Positions 23,611-33,082 of a DNA stretch of 64,000 bases are shown piece by piece (positions within the stretch are counted from its first letter, which is position 1; each line of letters starts with the position of its first letter). Location: the NCBI RefSeq assembly GCF_012927185.1, contig NZ_JABBGB010000003.1, forward strand, positions 186,001-250,000, read 5' to 3'. The notes beneath the pieces were generated by a model. The model did no database searches. It saw only the letters and a list, made by a program, of their open reading frames with translations, and was not told where the DNA came from. The stretch is from Pseudoflavitalea sp. G-6-1-2 (GTDB lineage Bacteria > Bacteroidota > Bacteroidia > Chitinophagales > Chitinophagaceae). Made by a program: the position numbers and the translations under genes.

Positions 23611-26373
23611 ATGAAGGACTTTTCGTACATCACTAACTCTCATCCTGCCTTTATTGAGAACCTGTACCAGGATTTTGTGAAAAACCCAGACAGTGTAGAT
23701 CCCGAATTCAGAAAATTTTTTGAAGGTTTCGACTTTGCTGTCGCTGAAGGAAAAGCCTCTGCCAATGGCAATGGTGCCTCCAACGGCGTAGCTGCAGAAA
23801 CTGTGTCCGCCTCCGGAATCGACTGGAAAAAAGAAGTGAGTGCCTACCGCCTCATTCTTGGGTATCGCAATAAGGGACACCTCATTGCCAAAACAAATCC
23901 TATCCGTACCAGAAAAGACCGTGGCGCCAACCTCGATCTCTCTTTCTTCGGATTCACAGATGCTGATCTCGACAAGTCTTTCCAGGCCGGTAACCTCATC
24001 GGTCTCGGTACAACCTCACTCAGAAACATCCTCACCCATCTGCAGCAAACCTATGCTGCGCATGTAGGTCTGGAGTTCAAATACATCAGCGACCAGAAAA
24101 AAGTAGACTGGCTCACCAACGAAATGGAAAGGAATTTTGCGAAACCTCTCGGTCTTCCGCAAAAGCGCCGCATCCTGGAGAAACTCAACCAGGGTGTGAT
24201 GTTTGAAGAATTCCTCCATAAAAAATATGTTGGTCAGAAAAGGTTCTCACTCGAAGGTGGCGAAACAACCATCGCGGCACTCGATGCCATCATCAATACC
24301 TCCGCCAACGAAGGCGTGCAGGAAGTGGTGATCGGAATGGCGCACCGCGGCCGTCTCAACGTACTGGCCAATGTGATGGGCAAAACCTACGAGCAGATCT
24401 TCAGCGAATTCGAAGGCTCTGCAAGAATGGATCAGACCATGGGCAGCGGCGACGTGAAATATCACCTTGGCTACGGCTCTGAGCTGAACACACCCGATGG
24501 CAAAACCATCCACCTCAAACTGATGCCCAACCCTTCGCACCTCGAAGCAGTGGACCCTGTTGTGGTAGGTTTCGCACGTGCAAAAGCTGATGTACTCTAT
24601 CAAAGCGATTACGACAAAATTCTTCCGATCCTGATCCACGGCGATGCATCGATCGCAGGTCAGGGTATCGTATACGAAGTGGCGCAGATGAGCGACCTTA
24701 AAGGTTACTACACCGGCGGTACGCTTCACTTTGTGATCAATAACCAGATCGGTTTCACCACCGACTTCGACGACGCCCGCAGCTCGGATTACTGTACTTC
24801 ACTCGCAGCCATGATTCAGGCTCCCGTATTCCACGTGAACGGAGACGATGCAGAAGCTGTAGTGAAATGCGTGGAGATCGCTACCCGCTACCGTCAGGAG
24901 TTCAATGAAGATTTCTTCATCGATATGGTGTGCTACCGCAAACACGGTCACAACGAAGGTGATGATCCGAAATTCACTCAGCCTGGTCTCTATGCATTGA
25001 TCGAAAAACACGCCAACCCACGCGAAGTATATACCAACTATCTTCTCGAAAATGGCGAAGCCGATGCAAAAGAACTGGCCAAAGAAATGGAGAAGAAGTT
25101 CTGGAGCGATCTTCAGGACAGACTGGATGAAGTAAAACAACATCCGCTCCCTTACCATTATCAGCAGCCTGAGATCTCCTGGAAGAGCCTCCGCAAGGCC
25201 ACTGCAGAAGATTTCGATCAGAGCCCTGCTACAGGAATCAAAGAAGCCGACTTCAAAAAAATATTCGACGCTCTCATGGCATGGCCCGCAGATTTCAAAC
25301 CACTGAAAAAAGTGGAGAAGATCCTGCAGGACAAAATCAAACTCTACACTGAAGAGCAAAAGATCGACTGGGCAACTGCTGAGCTTCTTGCTTACGGCAG
25401 TCTTCTCCTCGATGGTAACGATGTTCGCATGAGTGGTCAGGATGTTTGCAGAGGAACATTCTCTCACCGCCACGCAGTACTGCGCGATGAGAACACCGAC
25501 AAGGCTTACAGCCGCCTCAGCAATATCCCCGGAGCAACCGGACAATTCAGAATCTACAACTCACTCCTCAGTGAGTACGCAGTACTCGGTTTCGAGTACG
25601 GATATGCCCTCGCCAATCCCAACAGCCTGGTGCTCTGGGAAGCGCAGTTCGGCGACTTCAGCAATGGCGCACAAACCATGATCGATCAGTTCATCTCTGC
25701 CGGTGAGCAGAAATGGAGCAGAATGACTGGTGTGGGCATGCTGCTTCCGCACGGATACGAAGGGCAGGGACCAGAGCACAGCTCAGCCCGCCTCGAACGT
25801 TTTCTGCAGATGTGTGCTGAACTGAATATGGTGGTAACCAACATCACATCATCTTCCAACTTCTTCCACGCGCTGCGCAGACAACTGGCATGGCCGTTCC
25901 GCAAGCCATGGATCAATATGGCGCCGAAGGCGAACCTTCGTCACCCAGGCACTTATTCCAAAACGGAAGAATTCCTCAACGGAAGTTTCAAAGAAGTGAT
26001 CGACGACAGCTTTGTGCAGAATGCAGCCGATGTGAAGAAAGTACTGTTCTGCTCAGGAAAGATCTATTTCGATCTCGCAGACCGTCAGCAAAAAGAGAAC
26101 AGAACCGATACAGCCATCATCCGCGTAGAGCAACTGTATCCGCTGCCACAGAAACAACTGGAAGCGCTGGCTGCGAAGTACAGCAATGCTACCTGGTTCT
26201 GGGTGCAGGAAGAGCCGATGAATATGGGCGCTGCAAGCTTCCTTAAAATGAATCTGCTCACCATCAACTATGGAGTGATCAGCCGTCAGCCAAGCGCTGC
26301 CACAGCAACAGGTTACGCCAAAGTACATGCGCAGGAGCAATCGGAGATCATCGATACTGCATTTTCCATTTGA
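23611..26373 (+). CDS. sucA: 2-oxoglutarate dehydrogenase E1 component
   Basis: A 920-residue thiamine-diphosphate enzyme that decarboxylates 2-oxoglutarate and passes the succinyl group to the E2 lipoyl domain in the TCA cycle. Diagnostic parts are the N-terminal FIENLYQDFVKNPDSVDPEFRKFF helix that binds E2, the AHRGRLNVLANVMGK motif, the ThDP-binding segment GDASIAGQGIVYE to FVINNQIGFTT, HNEGDDPKFTQP, and the C-terminal VEQLYPLP. There is a short Gly/Asn/Ala-rich linker near residues 50-65 (SANGNGASNG). sucB follows after 35 bp on the same strand, as is usual; E3 is not in the window. Length is normal for the family. Confidence 0.97.
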   Translation: MKDFSYITNSHPAFIENLYQDFVKNPDSVDPEFRKFFEGFDFAVAEGKASANGNGASNGVAAETVSASGIDWKKEVSAYRLILGYRNKGHLIAKTNPIRTRKDRGANLDLSFFGFTDADLDKSFQAGNLIGLGTTSLRNILTHLQQTYAAHVGLEFKYISDQKKVDWLTNEMERNFAKPLGLPQKRRILEKLNQGVMFEEFLHKKYVGQKRFSLEGGETTIAALDAIINTSANEGVQEVVIGMAHRGRLNVLANVMGKTYEQIFSEFEGSARMDQTMGSGDVKYHLGYGSELNTPDGKTIHLKLMPNPSHLEAVDPVVVGFARAKADVLYQSDYDKILPILIHGDASIAGQGIVYEVAQMSDLKGYYTGGTLHFVINNQIGFTTDFDDARSSDYCTSLAAMIQAPVFHVNGDDAEAVVKCVEIATRYRQEFNEDFFIDMVCYRKHGHNEGDDPKFTQPGLYALIEKHANPREVYTNYLLENGEADAKELAKEMEKKFWSDLQDRLDEVKQHPLPYHYQQPEISWKSLRKATAEDFDQSPATGIKEADFKKIFDALMAWPADFKPLKKVEKILQDKIKLYTEEQKIDWATAELLAYGSLLLDGNDVRMSGQDVCRGTFSHRHAVLRDENTDKAYSRLSNIPGATGQFRIYNSLLSEYAVLGFEYGYALANPNSLVLWEAQFGDFSNGAQTMIDQFISAGEQKWSRMTGVGMLLPHGYEGQGPEHSSARLERFLQMCAELNMVVTNITSSSNFFHALRRQLAWPFRKPWINMAPKANLRHPGTYSKTEEFLNGSFKEVIDDSFVQNAADVKKVLFCSGKIYFDLADRQQKENRTDTAIIRVEQLYPLPQKQLEALAAKYSNATWFWVQEEPMNMGAASFLKMNLLTINYGVISRQPSAATATGYAKVHAQEQSEIIDTAFSI

Positions 26374-26408
26374 TCAGATCAAAACTCAGATAATACGAAA
26401 CAAATTTT

Positions 26409-27656
26409 ATGATCGATATTAAAGTTCCTACAGTAGGCGAATCTATCAGTGAAGTAACCCTTTTGAAATGGGTGAAGAAAGACGGGGAATATGTAGAGCG
26501 TGACGAAGTGATCGCAGAACTGGAAAGCGAGAAAGCTACTTTTGAAGTAAATGCAGAGAAAGCGGGTATACTGAAACTGGAGGCAATCGCCGAAGGCGAT
26601 ACCATCAAGATCGGTGATGTACTGGCAAAGATTGATGAAACAGCTGCAAAGCCAGAGAAAGCAGCAGCGCCGGCCGCCGCTGCAACCAACGGAAAGGCAG
26701 AAGCCGCTCCCGCAGTGAAAGAAGCAGCTCCCGTTGCTACTGCAGCGCCTGTTACTTCTGTTCCCAATGATATCAAAGCAACACCCGTTGCAGCCGCTAT
26801 CATTGCCGACAAAAAAGTTGATCCCAAGTCTGTAACGCCTACAGGATTCCACGGCAAGATCATAAAAGACGATGTACTCGCAGCCCTCAGCAACCCCGGC
26901 AAAGTAACCGGAGGCAAAGCGCTGTTCAACCGCGAGACAAGAAGAGAAAAAATGAGCCAGCTGCGCAAGACCATCTCCCGCAGACTGGTGGAAGCCAAGA
27001 ATACTACGGCCATGCTCACTACTTTCAACGAAGTAGACATGACCAATATCATGGCCATCCGCAACAAGTATAAAGACAAGTTCAAAGAAATGCACGGCGT
27101 AGGCCTTGGTTTCATGAGCTTCTTCGGAAAAGCATGTGCCATTGCATTGCAGGAATGGCCTGCAGTGAATGCCTACATCGACGGCGACCAGCTCGTTTAC
27201 CACGATTACGCTGATATCTCCATCGCTGTATCCACTCCACGTGGTCTCACGGTACCGGTTATCCGCAACGTGGAAAGCCTGAGCATGGCCGACTTTGAGA
27301 AGAAAGTGATCGAAATGGCCAACAAAGCCAAAGACAACAAACTCAGCATGGAAGAGCTGCAGGGCGGTACCTTCACCATCACCAACGGTGGTGTGTTTGG
27401 TAGCCTCATGAGCACTCCGATCATCAATATTCCTCAGTCCGCTATTCTGGGTATGCACAAGATCCAGGAGCGTCCGATGGCTATCAATGGTCAGGTGGTG
27501 ATCCGTCCGATGATGTATCTGGCACTCAGCTACGACCACAGAATTATCGACGGTCGTGAGTCTGTAAGCTTCCTGGTACGTGTGAAAGAGTTACTGGAAA
27601 ATCCTGAGCAGCTGCTCATCGGAAAAGATCCGGTGAAGAGCCTGCTTGAATTATAA
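26409..27656 (+). CDS. sucB: Dihydrolipoyllysine-residue succinyltransferase (E2 of 2-oxoglutarate dehydrogenase)
   Basis: A 415-residue E2 subunit. The lipoyl domain occupies about residues 1-80 with the lipoylated lysine K42 in ESEKATF; an Ala/Pro-rich flexible linker (about 80-140) follows; the peripheral-subunit-binding domain is at about 125-165 ([19 protein letters not shown]), though its first half is poorly conserved; and the catalytic domain ends with the HxxxDG motif H377-D381 in [12 protein letters not shown]. It transfers succinyl to CoA in the complex with SucA. Cotranscription with sucA is expected from the 35-bp spacing, and a terminator follows at 27746-27776. Confidence 0.97.
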   Translation: MIDIKVPTVGESISEVTLLKWVKKDGEYVERDEVIAELESEKATFEVNAEKAGILKLEAIAEGDTIKIGDVLAKIDETAAKPEKAAAPAAAATNGKAEAAPAVKEAAPVATAAPVTSVPNDIKATPVAAAIIADKKVDPKSVTPTGFHGKIIKDDVLAALSNPGKVTGGKALFNRETRREKMSQLRKTISRRLVEAKNTTAMLTTFNEVDMTNIMAIRNKYKDKFKEMHGVGLGFMSFFGKACAIALQEWPAVNAYIDGDQLVYHDYADISIAVSTPRGLTVPVIRNVESLSMADFEKKVIEMANKAKDNKLSMEELQGGTFTITNGGVFGSLMSTPIINIPQSAILGMHKIQERPMAINGQVVIRPMMYLALSYDHRIIDGRESVSFLVRVKELLENPEQLLIGKDPVKSLLEL

Positions 27657-27745
27657 GCAACATATTTCCGGCTTTACCGCAATAGATCGGTGATTGTGCA
27701 GAAAGGTAATGTGAGGTAAAGTTTAGTAAAGTTTAGATTTTTCTG

Positions 27746-27776
27746 AAGGCGGAGCAATGGCTCCGCTTTCTTTTTC
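27746..27776 (+). terminator. Intrinsic terminator of sucAB
   Basis: A 7-bp GC-rich stem (27749-27755 with 27760-27766, loop AATG), extended by A-T pairs, followed by TTTCTTTTT. It lies 90 bp after the sucB stop and 22 bp before the next start. Confidence 0.85.
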
Positions 27777-27797
27777 AGCCATAGTCAGTTTACCAGT

Positions 27798-28979
27798 ATG
27801 AAGCATTATTCGCATATTCAATCCGCAAAGCAGATCATCGAAGGTTATAATGGAAAGGAACCTTTCCATCGATACATCCGTTCATTTTTTGCGCAGCACA
27901 AGAAGTACGGCAGCAGAGACAGACGGCAGATCAGCGGATTGTGTTATGCTTACTGGAGGCTGGGAGCCGCACTGGATGGGCTTTCTGTGGAAGATCGAAT
28001 TCTTGCCGGGCATTTTCTCTGTACAACAGGAGATACCGATCCGGTTCTCGAAAACATCAAACCCGAATGGAATGCAGCGTTGAAAACAGGACTGGCAGAA
28101 AAATTCACGCTCATCACCGGAGATCAGCAGGCATATGAAAAGGAGCTGCCAAAAGTATTCTCCTGGCTCGAAGAGTGCAGCATCGACATCGATCGCAAAG
28201 CATTTGCGGATTCTTTCTTCATTCAACCCGATCTCTTTCTGCGTCTCCGTCCCGGAAAGGAAAAACAGGTGAAAGATAAACTCTCCAAAGCAGGCGTGAG
28301 TTTCCATGAAATAACGGCCGGTTCTTTGAGCATGCCCAACAGCACAAAGATCGATGAGTTGATCACACTCAATACCGAAGCGGTAGTGCAGGATCTCAGT
28401 TCGCAGCAGGTAGGGGAGTTGATGGAGCTGATGCAATCCACAGCAACCACCATTAGGCTCTGGGATTGCTGTGCAGGGAGCGGCGGCAAAACCATCCTCG
28501 CATCCGATAAATTCAAAAAGCTCAGCATAACTGTATCGGATAAGCGCGAGCAGATACTCACCAACCTCAACAAAAGATTCAGGGAAGCCGGCATTGCGCA
28601 GTTTCAATCTTTTCTGGTAGATATGGCTGTAGGCAGTGGCCGATTGCCTGCAAAATACAATTACGATCTCATCATTGCTGATGTGCCATGCAGCGGATCA
28701 GGTACCTGGGGACGCTCGCCCGAATGGCTTCGTTTCTTCGATGCAAAGGAAATCGAGACCTACAGTGCATTGCAGAAGAAGATCGTGGCCAACGCTATTC
28801 CGCACGTAGCAGAAGGCGGCTATTTTCTCTACATCACCTGCTCGGTATTCAAAAAGGAAAATGAAGAAGTGGTGGAATATATTCAGTCGAACTCCGCGCT
28901 TCAGTTGGTGAAGTCTGCTGTGATCAAAGGCTACGACAGAAAGGCCGATACCATGTTTGCAGCGTTGTTCCAACGTTAA
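27798..28979 (+). CDS. RsmB/NOP2-family RNA (cytosine-5)-methyltransferase
   Basis: A 393-residue S-adenosylmethionine-dependent methyltransferase. The N-terminal 80 residues look like the NusB-like RNA-binding domain of RsmB (HRYIRSFFAQHKKYGSRDRRQ, then CYAYWRLG). The SAM-binding motif is CCAGSGGKTILASDKF at about 219-234, the motif IV cysteine is in ADVPCSGSGTWGRSPEW and the motif VI catalytic cysteine in YITCSVFKKENEE, so both cysteines of the mechanism are present. It should methylate C5 of a cytosine in rRNA or tRNA; the exact target is not deducible, hence no symbol. The sequence around motif I is compact compared with E. coli RsmB. Confidence 0.88.
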   Translation: MKHYSHIQSAKQIIEGYNGKEPFHRYIRSFFAQHKKYGSRDRRQISGLCYAYWRLGAALDGLSVEDRILAGHFLCTTGDTDPVLENIKPEWNAALKTGLAEKFTLITGDQQAYEKELPKVFSWLEECSIDIDRKAFADSFFIQPDLFLRLRPGKEKQVKDKLSKAGVSFHEITAGSLSMPNSTKIDELITLNTEAVVQDLSSQQVGELMELMQSTATTIRLWDCCAGSGGKTILASDKFKKLSITVSDKREQILTNLNKRFREAGIAQFQSFLVDMAVGSGRLPAKYNYDLIIADVPCSGSGTWGRSPEWLRFFDAKEIETYSALQKKIVANAIPHVAEGGYFLYITCSVFKKENEEVVEYIQSNSALQLVKSAVIKGYDRKADTMFAALFQR

Positions 28980-29020
28980 TAAATACCTGAAAGACATAAA
29001 TCATATTCTTTGGCCGGAAG

Positions 29021-29051
29021 TTGGTAAAACTGTCTGCAACCATTACTTTTG
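29021..29051 (+). promoter_or_regulatory. Promoter of the tandem paralogous genes
   Basis: TTG (29021-29023), 20 nt, then TACTTTTG (29044-29051) match the Bacteroidota consensus. Transcription should begin near 29058, about 26 nt before the ATG at 29084. Confidence 0.65.
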
Positions 29052-29083
29052 GCTACCAGCCCGCCCCCTAAACTAACTTCCCC

Positions 29084-29806
29084 ATGGATCGTTTGAAATT
29101 TTGCGCGCTGTTACTTTTAGTTTTCATTGCTACTGATGCATTTAGTCAGCGTATTCTTCACCGGAGAGACCGCCCATTCAGATCAATATCAGCTAAACCA
29201 ATAATCAACGACTACAAATATGTGATCTCTATCGCTCCAATGGCCGCACTTGATATTGTAGATTTCCCTTCGCTTCGGATTAGCGGTGAAGCTAAAATCT
29301 ATAAGAATATTTCTCTCTCTGCCGAATATGGTTACATGCCATTATGGAACGACAGGAATAATGATAACATGAAAGGTTTTCTGGTGAAACCTGCCATAAA
29401 ATACTACCTGAATAAAGAAGAGAAAACGGGAGGCAAATACATTGCCCTCGAATATATGTACAAGGAGAAAAAGTATGATGAAGCTGATAGTCTCCCCTTA
29501 AGCGATGATAAACGTTACCGCAGAAATTACCGCATGAGCCGCTACGTTAATTGCATCAATATCAAGTATGGTGAATTGGTGGAGATTGCCCCTGACAGCA
29601 GATGGACAATGGAGTGGTATGCCGGGGTAGGCGTCAGGTTTATCGAAGCTTCCAATAATCTCGAAGACTGGGAAACTCATTATATCAAAGAAGATAGAAC
29701 CAATAAGCCAAGACATCCTAACGTATACGAAGGCCGGAATAAAGTGTTCAGCAATGCTCTGTTTAACGTAACCCTTGGAATCAAAATAGGTTTCAGAATA
29801 CAATAA
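29084..29806 (+). CDS. Exported beta-rich protein, first of two tandem paralogues
   Basis: A 240-residue protein with a cleavable signal (MDRLKFCALLLLVFIATDAFSQ). The mature part has alternating strands with aromatic residues and an outer-membrane-protein-like ending (NVTLGIKIGFRIQ), suggesting a small beta barrel or a DUF3575-like envelope protein; I cannot name the family. The motifs LDIVDFPSLRISGEAKIYKN, VKPAIKYYLN, GGKYIALEYMYK and YVNCINIKYGEL all recur in the next gene, so the two arose by tandem duplication. The second gene starts 6 bp after this stop, which implies one transcript from the promoter at 29021-29051. Basic residues after the signal (HRRDRPFR) are unique to this copy. Confidence 0.75.
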   Translation: MDRLKFCALLLLVFIATDAFSQRILHRRDRPFRSISAKPIINDYKYVISIAPMAALDIVDFPSLRISGEAKIYKNISLSAEYGYMPLWNDRNNDNMKGFLVKPAIKYYLNKEEKTGGKYIALEYMYKEKKYDEADSLPLSDDKRYRRNYRMSRYVNCINIKYGELVEIAPDSRWTMEWYAGVGVRFIEASNNLEDWETHYIKEDRTNKPRHPNVYEGRNKVFSNALFNVTLGIKIGFRIQ

Positions 29807-29812
29807 GCTGTC

Positions 29813-30496
29813 ATGAACCGATGGAAATTTGCCGTACTGCTTCTTCTGCTGAACATCAGCAGCAACGCATTCTGCCAGCAAGCCCGCAACAATGCTGACA
29901 GTATCGACAACAAGCTTTTTGTTGCGCTGTCCCCCGCAGGGCTGATCGATATTTTTGATTACCCTTCCTTGCGAATAAGCGCCGAAGCAAAAATTTACAG
30001 AAACCTCTCCTTTTCTGTAGAACAGGTTTTATATCCGATTAACAGCTTTAAAATGCATAAAGCGAATGTATCGGGGTATGCAGTGAAACCTGCCATTAAA
30101 GTGTATCTGAACAAAAAAGGAATTATTGGAGGGAAATACATCGCACTGGAATATCAGTACAAGCAGCAGGCATATGATTTAAGTGATAGCATAAAATTTT
30201 ATGGTGGTGCGCCTTTCCCGAAAGATTATCAGATGACCCGCTACATCAACTGCATCAATGTAAAATATGGTGAGCTCACTCAGCTCCACAAAAGATGGAT
30301 CATCGAATGGTTTGCGGGAGTCGGCATCAGGTCTACGAATTCAATGAGTAGTTTGTCTGAACAGGAATATAATAGAATCATCAAAGATGAAGAGCATAAA
30401 AATTCCCTCGGCCCCGGAGGCTTCGTAAGAGAAATCGGGCTCCGCTCTTATCCCAATATCACACTGGGCTTCAAAATCGGTTACAGAATTCTCTGA
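29813..30496 (+). CDS. Exported beta-rich protein, second tandem paralogue
   Basis: A 227-residue protein with a signal peptide (MNRWKFAVLLLLLNISSNAFCQ) and the same series of motifs as the preceding gene: IDIFDYPSLRISAEAKIYRN, VKPAIKVYLN, GGKYIALEYQYK, YINCINVKYGEL and EWFAGVGIR, ending in ITLGFKIGYRIL. Between motifs the two differ strongly, so the duplication is not recent. A small outer-membrane barrel is the likeliest structure; the function is unknown. It starts 6 bp after the first copy and is expected to be cotranscribed. No terminator is evident before the SRPBCC gene 115 bp further on. Confidence 0.75.
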   Translation: MNRWKFAVLLLLLNISSNAFCQQARNNADSIDNKLFVALSPAGLIDIFDYPSLRISAEAKIYRNLSFSVEQVLYPINSFKMHKANVSGYAVKPAIKVYLNKKGIIGGKYIALEYQYKQQAYDLSDSIKFYGGAPFPKDYQMTRYINCINVKYGELTQLHKRWIIEWFAGVGIRSTNSMSSLSEQEYNRIIKDEEHKNSLGPGGFVREIGLRSYPNITLGFKIGYRIL

Positions 30497-30611
30497 GCCT
30501 TCTTCCCAAATTGATGGCACCTGAATTGCAGCAACTCTTCACCTAAGCATGAAACTCTCCCGACTGCGTTTTATTCTGTAATTTTCTTATCACCATTAAA
30601 AAGTTACAACA

Positions 30612-31049
30612 ATGAATCAGCAAGCTGCAACAGCACAACTTATCCGGTCCATTCAAATCGATGCGGATCCGCAAACCATCTGGAAAATTGTTACCGATCC
30701 TAATCAATACTGGGGTGCAGCGTTTGGCGAAGGCACACGCGCCGAATCCGACTGGCAGGAAGGGGCACGCATTCTATGGAAAGATGGCAATAACAATATC
30801 GGCGCTTACGGAAAAGTAGAAGTGAATCAACCTGCACAATACCTGCAACTGCATTACACAGATAATCCCGAAGCAGGGCCAGACGCACCTCTAGGCGGAT
30901 ATTTTGAAAAATTCAGGTTGTCGGAAAAGAATAACAATAGTGCCATGCTTACCATTGAAGCAGGTAAAATTGAAGAAGTGCATCTTCCCAACCATCAGGA
31001 GATGTGGGACAGAGCGCTTGAAATGATCAAGAAAGCTGCTGAAGCCTGA
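30612..31049 (+). CDS. SRPBCC-superfamily (AHSA1/PYR-like) protein
   Basis: A 145-residue cytoplasmic protein of the START/SRPBCC fold, which forms a deep hydrophobic cavity for small ligands. Family features are the opening RSIQIDADPQTIWKIVTDPNQYWG, where the strand leads into the helix that caps the cavity, and the C-terminal long helix MWDRALEMIKKAAEA. Such proteins act in binding or transformation of lipids, polyketides or hormones, or as Hsp90-co-chaperone-like proteins; nothing here picks one. It stands alone and ends 4 bp from the stop of a convergent lipoprotein gene. Confidence 0.8.
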   Translation: MNQQAATAQLIRSIQIDADPQTIWKIVTDPNQYWGAAFGEGTRAESDWQEGARILWKDGNNNIGAYGKVEVNQPAQYLQLHYTDNPEAGPDAPLGGYFEKFRLSEKNNNSAMLTIEAGKIEEVHLPNHQEMWDRALEMIKKAAEA

Positions 31050-31053
31050 GTGA

Positions 31054-31821
31054 TTAATTGTGATCGATCGCTGTCAGCTGAATGCCGAAACCTGTTTTGT
31101 AAGGTTCCTTATCTCCGTTCTTCGGCTGATACTCCCACATCCTGAAATCTTTGTACACAAGGCCAATGCCTTTTGCATAGATCTCAGAAGAGTAGTTTCT
31201 GTATCCGATAAGATCGGGTTGGGTTATAGGCGCATTCTGCGAATCGGCCACGTGGTGAATGGTAACTGTGTTCTCGTACGATTTATCGCCAACAGTAACG
31301 GATTCGCCTACTTCGTCGTAATTGTATTCCCATTCGCGCATATCTCCGTCGTTGCTGAACTGATAACGCGGAGCAAGCGGATGTACGGGAAGAAATGCAT
31401 TGCCCAGCCAGTTGGTACCGAACTTAATGGGCAGCTTCATTTTTACGTAGGTGAGATTGTCTTCCAGCACTTTTACCTGATCGAAGCTGAGACTTACACT
31501 GTAGGCGATCTGAGGAAGCCAGTCCGCCTCATTGGTACTGCCCCAGGGGCGGTAATAGCGGATGATGCGGTGCGAGTTGGCGCCAAGCACATCGATTGGC
31601 CCATCCACCACATCCTTTGCCTCATAACTAACAGTGATTTCGCCCTGACCGAATTCAGTAAAGCGCAGAGAGTCAAGTCTGTAACGGATAAACTTACCTG
31701 GCGTAGTAATAAAATAATCCGAAATCGAATCAGACTTGAAATCATCTTTCTTATTGCAGCTTACAAAGAGAATGCCTGTTAAAGCAGTGAGTGCGGTGAG
31801 CAGAATGATGCTTCTTTTCAT
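31054..31821 (-). CDS. Lipoprotein of unknown function
   Basis: A 255-residue protein with a lipoprotein signal ending in ILFVSC (C22 lipidated). The mature part begins with a basic stretch (NKKDDFKSD) and continues as beta-rich sequence with many aromatic residues (for example HRIIRYYRPWGSTNEADWLPQIAYSVSL). No catalytic motif is apparent and I do not recognise the family; similar single-domain lipoproteins are frequent in Bacteroidota. It lies downstream of mnmA on the same strand in the direction of transcription after 61 bp, and tail to tail with the SRPBCC gene. Confidence 0.72.
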   Translation of the reverse strand: MKRSIILLTALTALTGILFVSCNKKDDFKSDSISDYFITTPGKFIRYRLDSLRFTEFGQGEITVSYEAKDVVDGPIDVLGANSHRIIRYYRPWGSTNEADWLPQIAYSVSLSFDQVKVLEDNLTYVKMKLPIKFGTNWLGNAFLPVHPLAPRYQFSNDGDMREWEYNYDEVGESVTVGDKSYENTVTIHHVADSQNAPITQPDLIGYRNYSSEIYAKGIGLVYKDFRMWEYQPKNGDKEPYKTGFGIQLTAIDHN

Positions 31822-31882
31822 GTAGATCCAGTTAGTTACTGATTTTATTCCAACGTATTTACGTAGCTTTTATTGCTTTGGA

Positions 31883-32986
31883 TCAGAGCAGATGACTTCT
31901 TTGGATGATGCCGCCGCCAATTACATCATCACCTTCATAGAACACCGCACTTTGGCCTGGGGCAACGCCCTTCGCATCTTCATAAAAACGTACCAGCACA
32001 CCATTTTCATGGGCATAGAGATTGCTCACTGTACCGCGGTCTTTGTACCGGATACGCGTATTGGCTTCCATGCCTTCCGTAACACCGTCGTATTTGAGCC
32101 AGTTGATCTTGCTTACGATCATTTCCTGGCGATTGAGATCTTCTTCTTCACCCAGCATCACCGTATTGGTTTCTGGGATGATATTGGTTACGTACATCGG
32201 CTTGCCGAATGTGATATCAAGCCCCTTTCTCTGACCGATGGTGTAGAAAGGATAACCCTTGTGCTGACCCAGCACTTTACCTGATTTGTCGATGAAGTTT
32301 CCGCCGGCTACCTGCTCTTCGAGCCCGTCTATTCTGCGTTTGAGGAAACCACGGTAATCGTTGTCGGGCACAAAACAGATCTCGTAGCTCTCTGCTTTTT
32401 TTGCCAGTTCGGGATAACCGAAATCGTGCGCCATCTGACGGATCTCCGTTTTGCGGTAACCGCCGAGGGGCAGGAGGGTGCGGGCCATCAGATCCTGCTG
32501 AAGCCCCCAGAGCACATAACTCTGGTCTTTCGTATCGTCGATTCCTTTGCGGATGAAATATCTTCCATTATCGTGCTGGTGAATCTGACCGTAGTGACCG
32601 GTTGCGATGAAATCGCATTCCAGGGCATCAGCACGTTTCAGCAGCGCGCGCCATTTGATATGCGTATTGCACATGATACATGGATTGGGTGTACGCCCTG
32701 CCAGGTACTCATCTACAAAATTGTCGATCACCGATTCTCCGAATTCTTCGCGGATATCCAGTACGAAATGCGGAAATCCATGATGCACCGCAGCCATGCG
32801 GGCATCGTTGAAAGAGTCGAGGTTGCAGCATCCGGTTTCTTTCTTTCCACCGCCACTGCTGCTGTAATCCCATGTTTTCATGGTGATCCCTACAACTTCG
32901 TATCCTTCATGATGGAGCATGAGGGCTGCTACGGTACTGTCGATACCGCCACTCATTGCCACCAAAACTTTTCCTTTCCTGCTCAT
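31883..32986 (-). CDS. mnmA: tRNA-specific 2-thiouridylase
   Basis: A 367-residue enzyme that puts sulfur on C2 of the wobble uridine U34 in tRNAs for Lys, Glu and Gln. The PP-loop SGGIDS is at 12-17, the first catalytic cysteine is in GRTPNPCIMCN and the second in ESYEICFVPDND; the C-terminal beta-barrel domain follows (GQRKGLDITFGKP). The ATG at 32986 is chosen because MSRKGKVLVAMSGGIDS is the conserved opening; a longer frame to 33076 would run into the divergent promoter region. A TATCTTTG box at 33007-33014 gives a leader of about 14 nt. Divergent from the M14 peptidase at 33083. Confidence 0.96.
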   Translation of the reverse strand: MSRKGKVLVAMSGGIDSTVAALMLHHEGYEVVGITMKTWDYSSSGGGKKETGCCNLDSFNDARMAAVHHGFPHFVLDIREEFGESVIDNFVDEYLAGRTPNPCIMCNTHIKWRALLKRADALECDFIATGHYGQIHQHDNGRYFIRKGIDDTKDQSYVLWGLQQDLMARTLLPLGGYRKTEIRQMAHDFGYPELAKKAESYEICFVPDNDYRGFLKRRIDGLEEQVAGGNFIDKSGKVLGQHKGYPFYTIGQRKGLDITFGKPMYVTNIIPETNTVMLGEEEDLNRQEMIVSKINWLKYDGVTEGMEANTRIRYKDRGTVSNLYAHENGVLVRFYEDAKGVAPGQSAVFYEGDDVIGGGIIQRSHLL

Positions 32987-33006
32987 AATTGTAAAAATAG
33001 AACGTG

Positions 33007-33014
33007 CAAAGATA
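33007..33014 (-). promoter_or_regulatory. Putative -7 box of mnmA
   Basis: TATCTTTG on the minus strand matches TAnnTTTG and ends 20 nt before the mnmA ATG at 32986. A -33 TTTG was not found. The box also supports the shorter start of mnmA. Confidence 0.55.
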
Positions 33015-33082
33015 CAAAGGCTGGAGGAGCAGGTTGTGAACTTTTCTGTAATTTCCGGGCTGTTCCCCAAAACCAATTGTAT

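Noticed and set aside
26379-27539. 386-codon open frame opposite sucB
   Set aside because: Antisense to a conserved gene with cysteine- and histidine-rich low-complexity translation, typical of an antisense shadow.
32426-33082. Upstream extension of the second M14 peptidase frame to 1078 residues
   Set aside because: It lies antisense to mnmA and the peptidase has a clear signal peptide beginning at ATG 33083.
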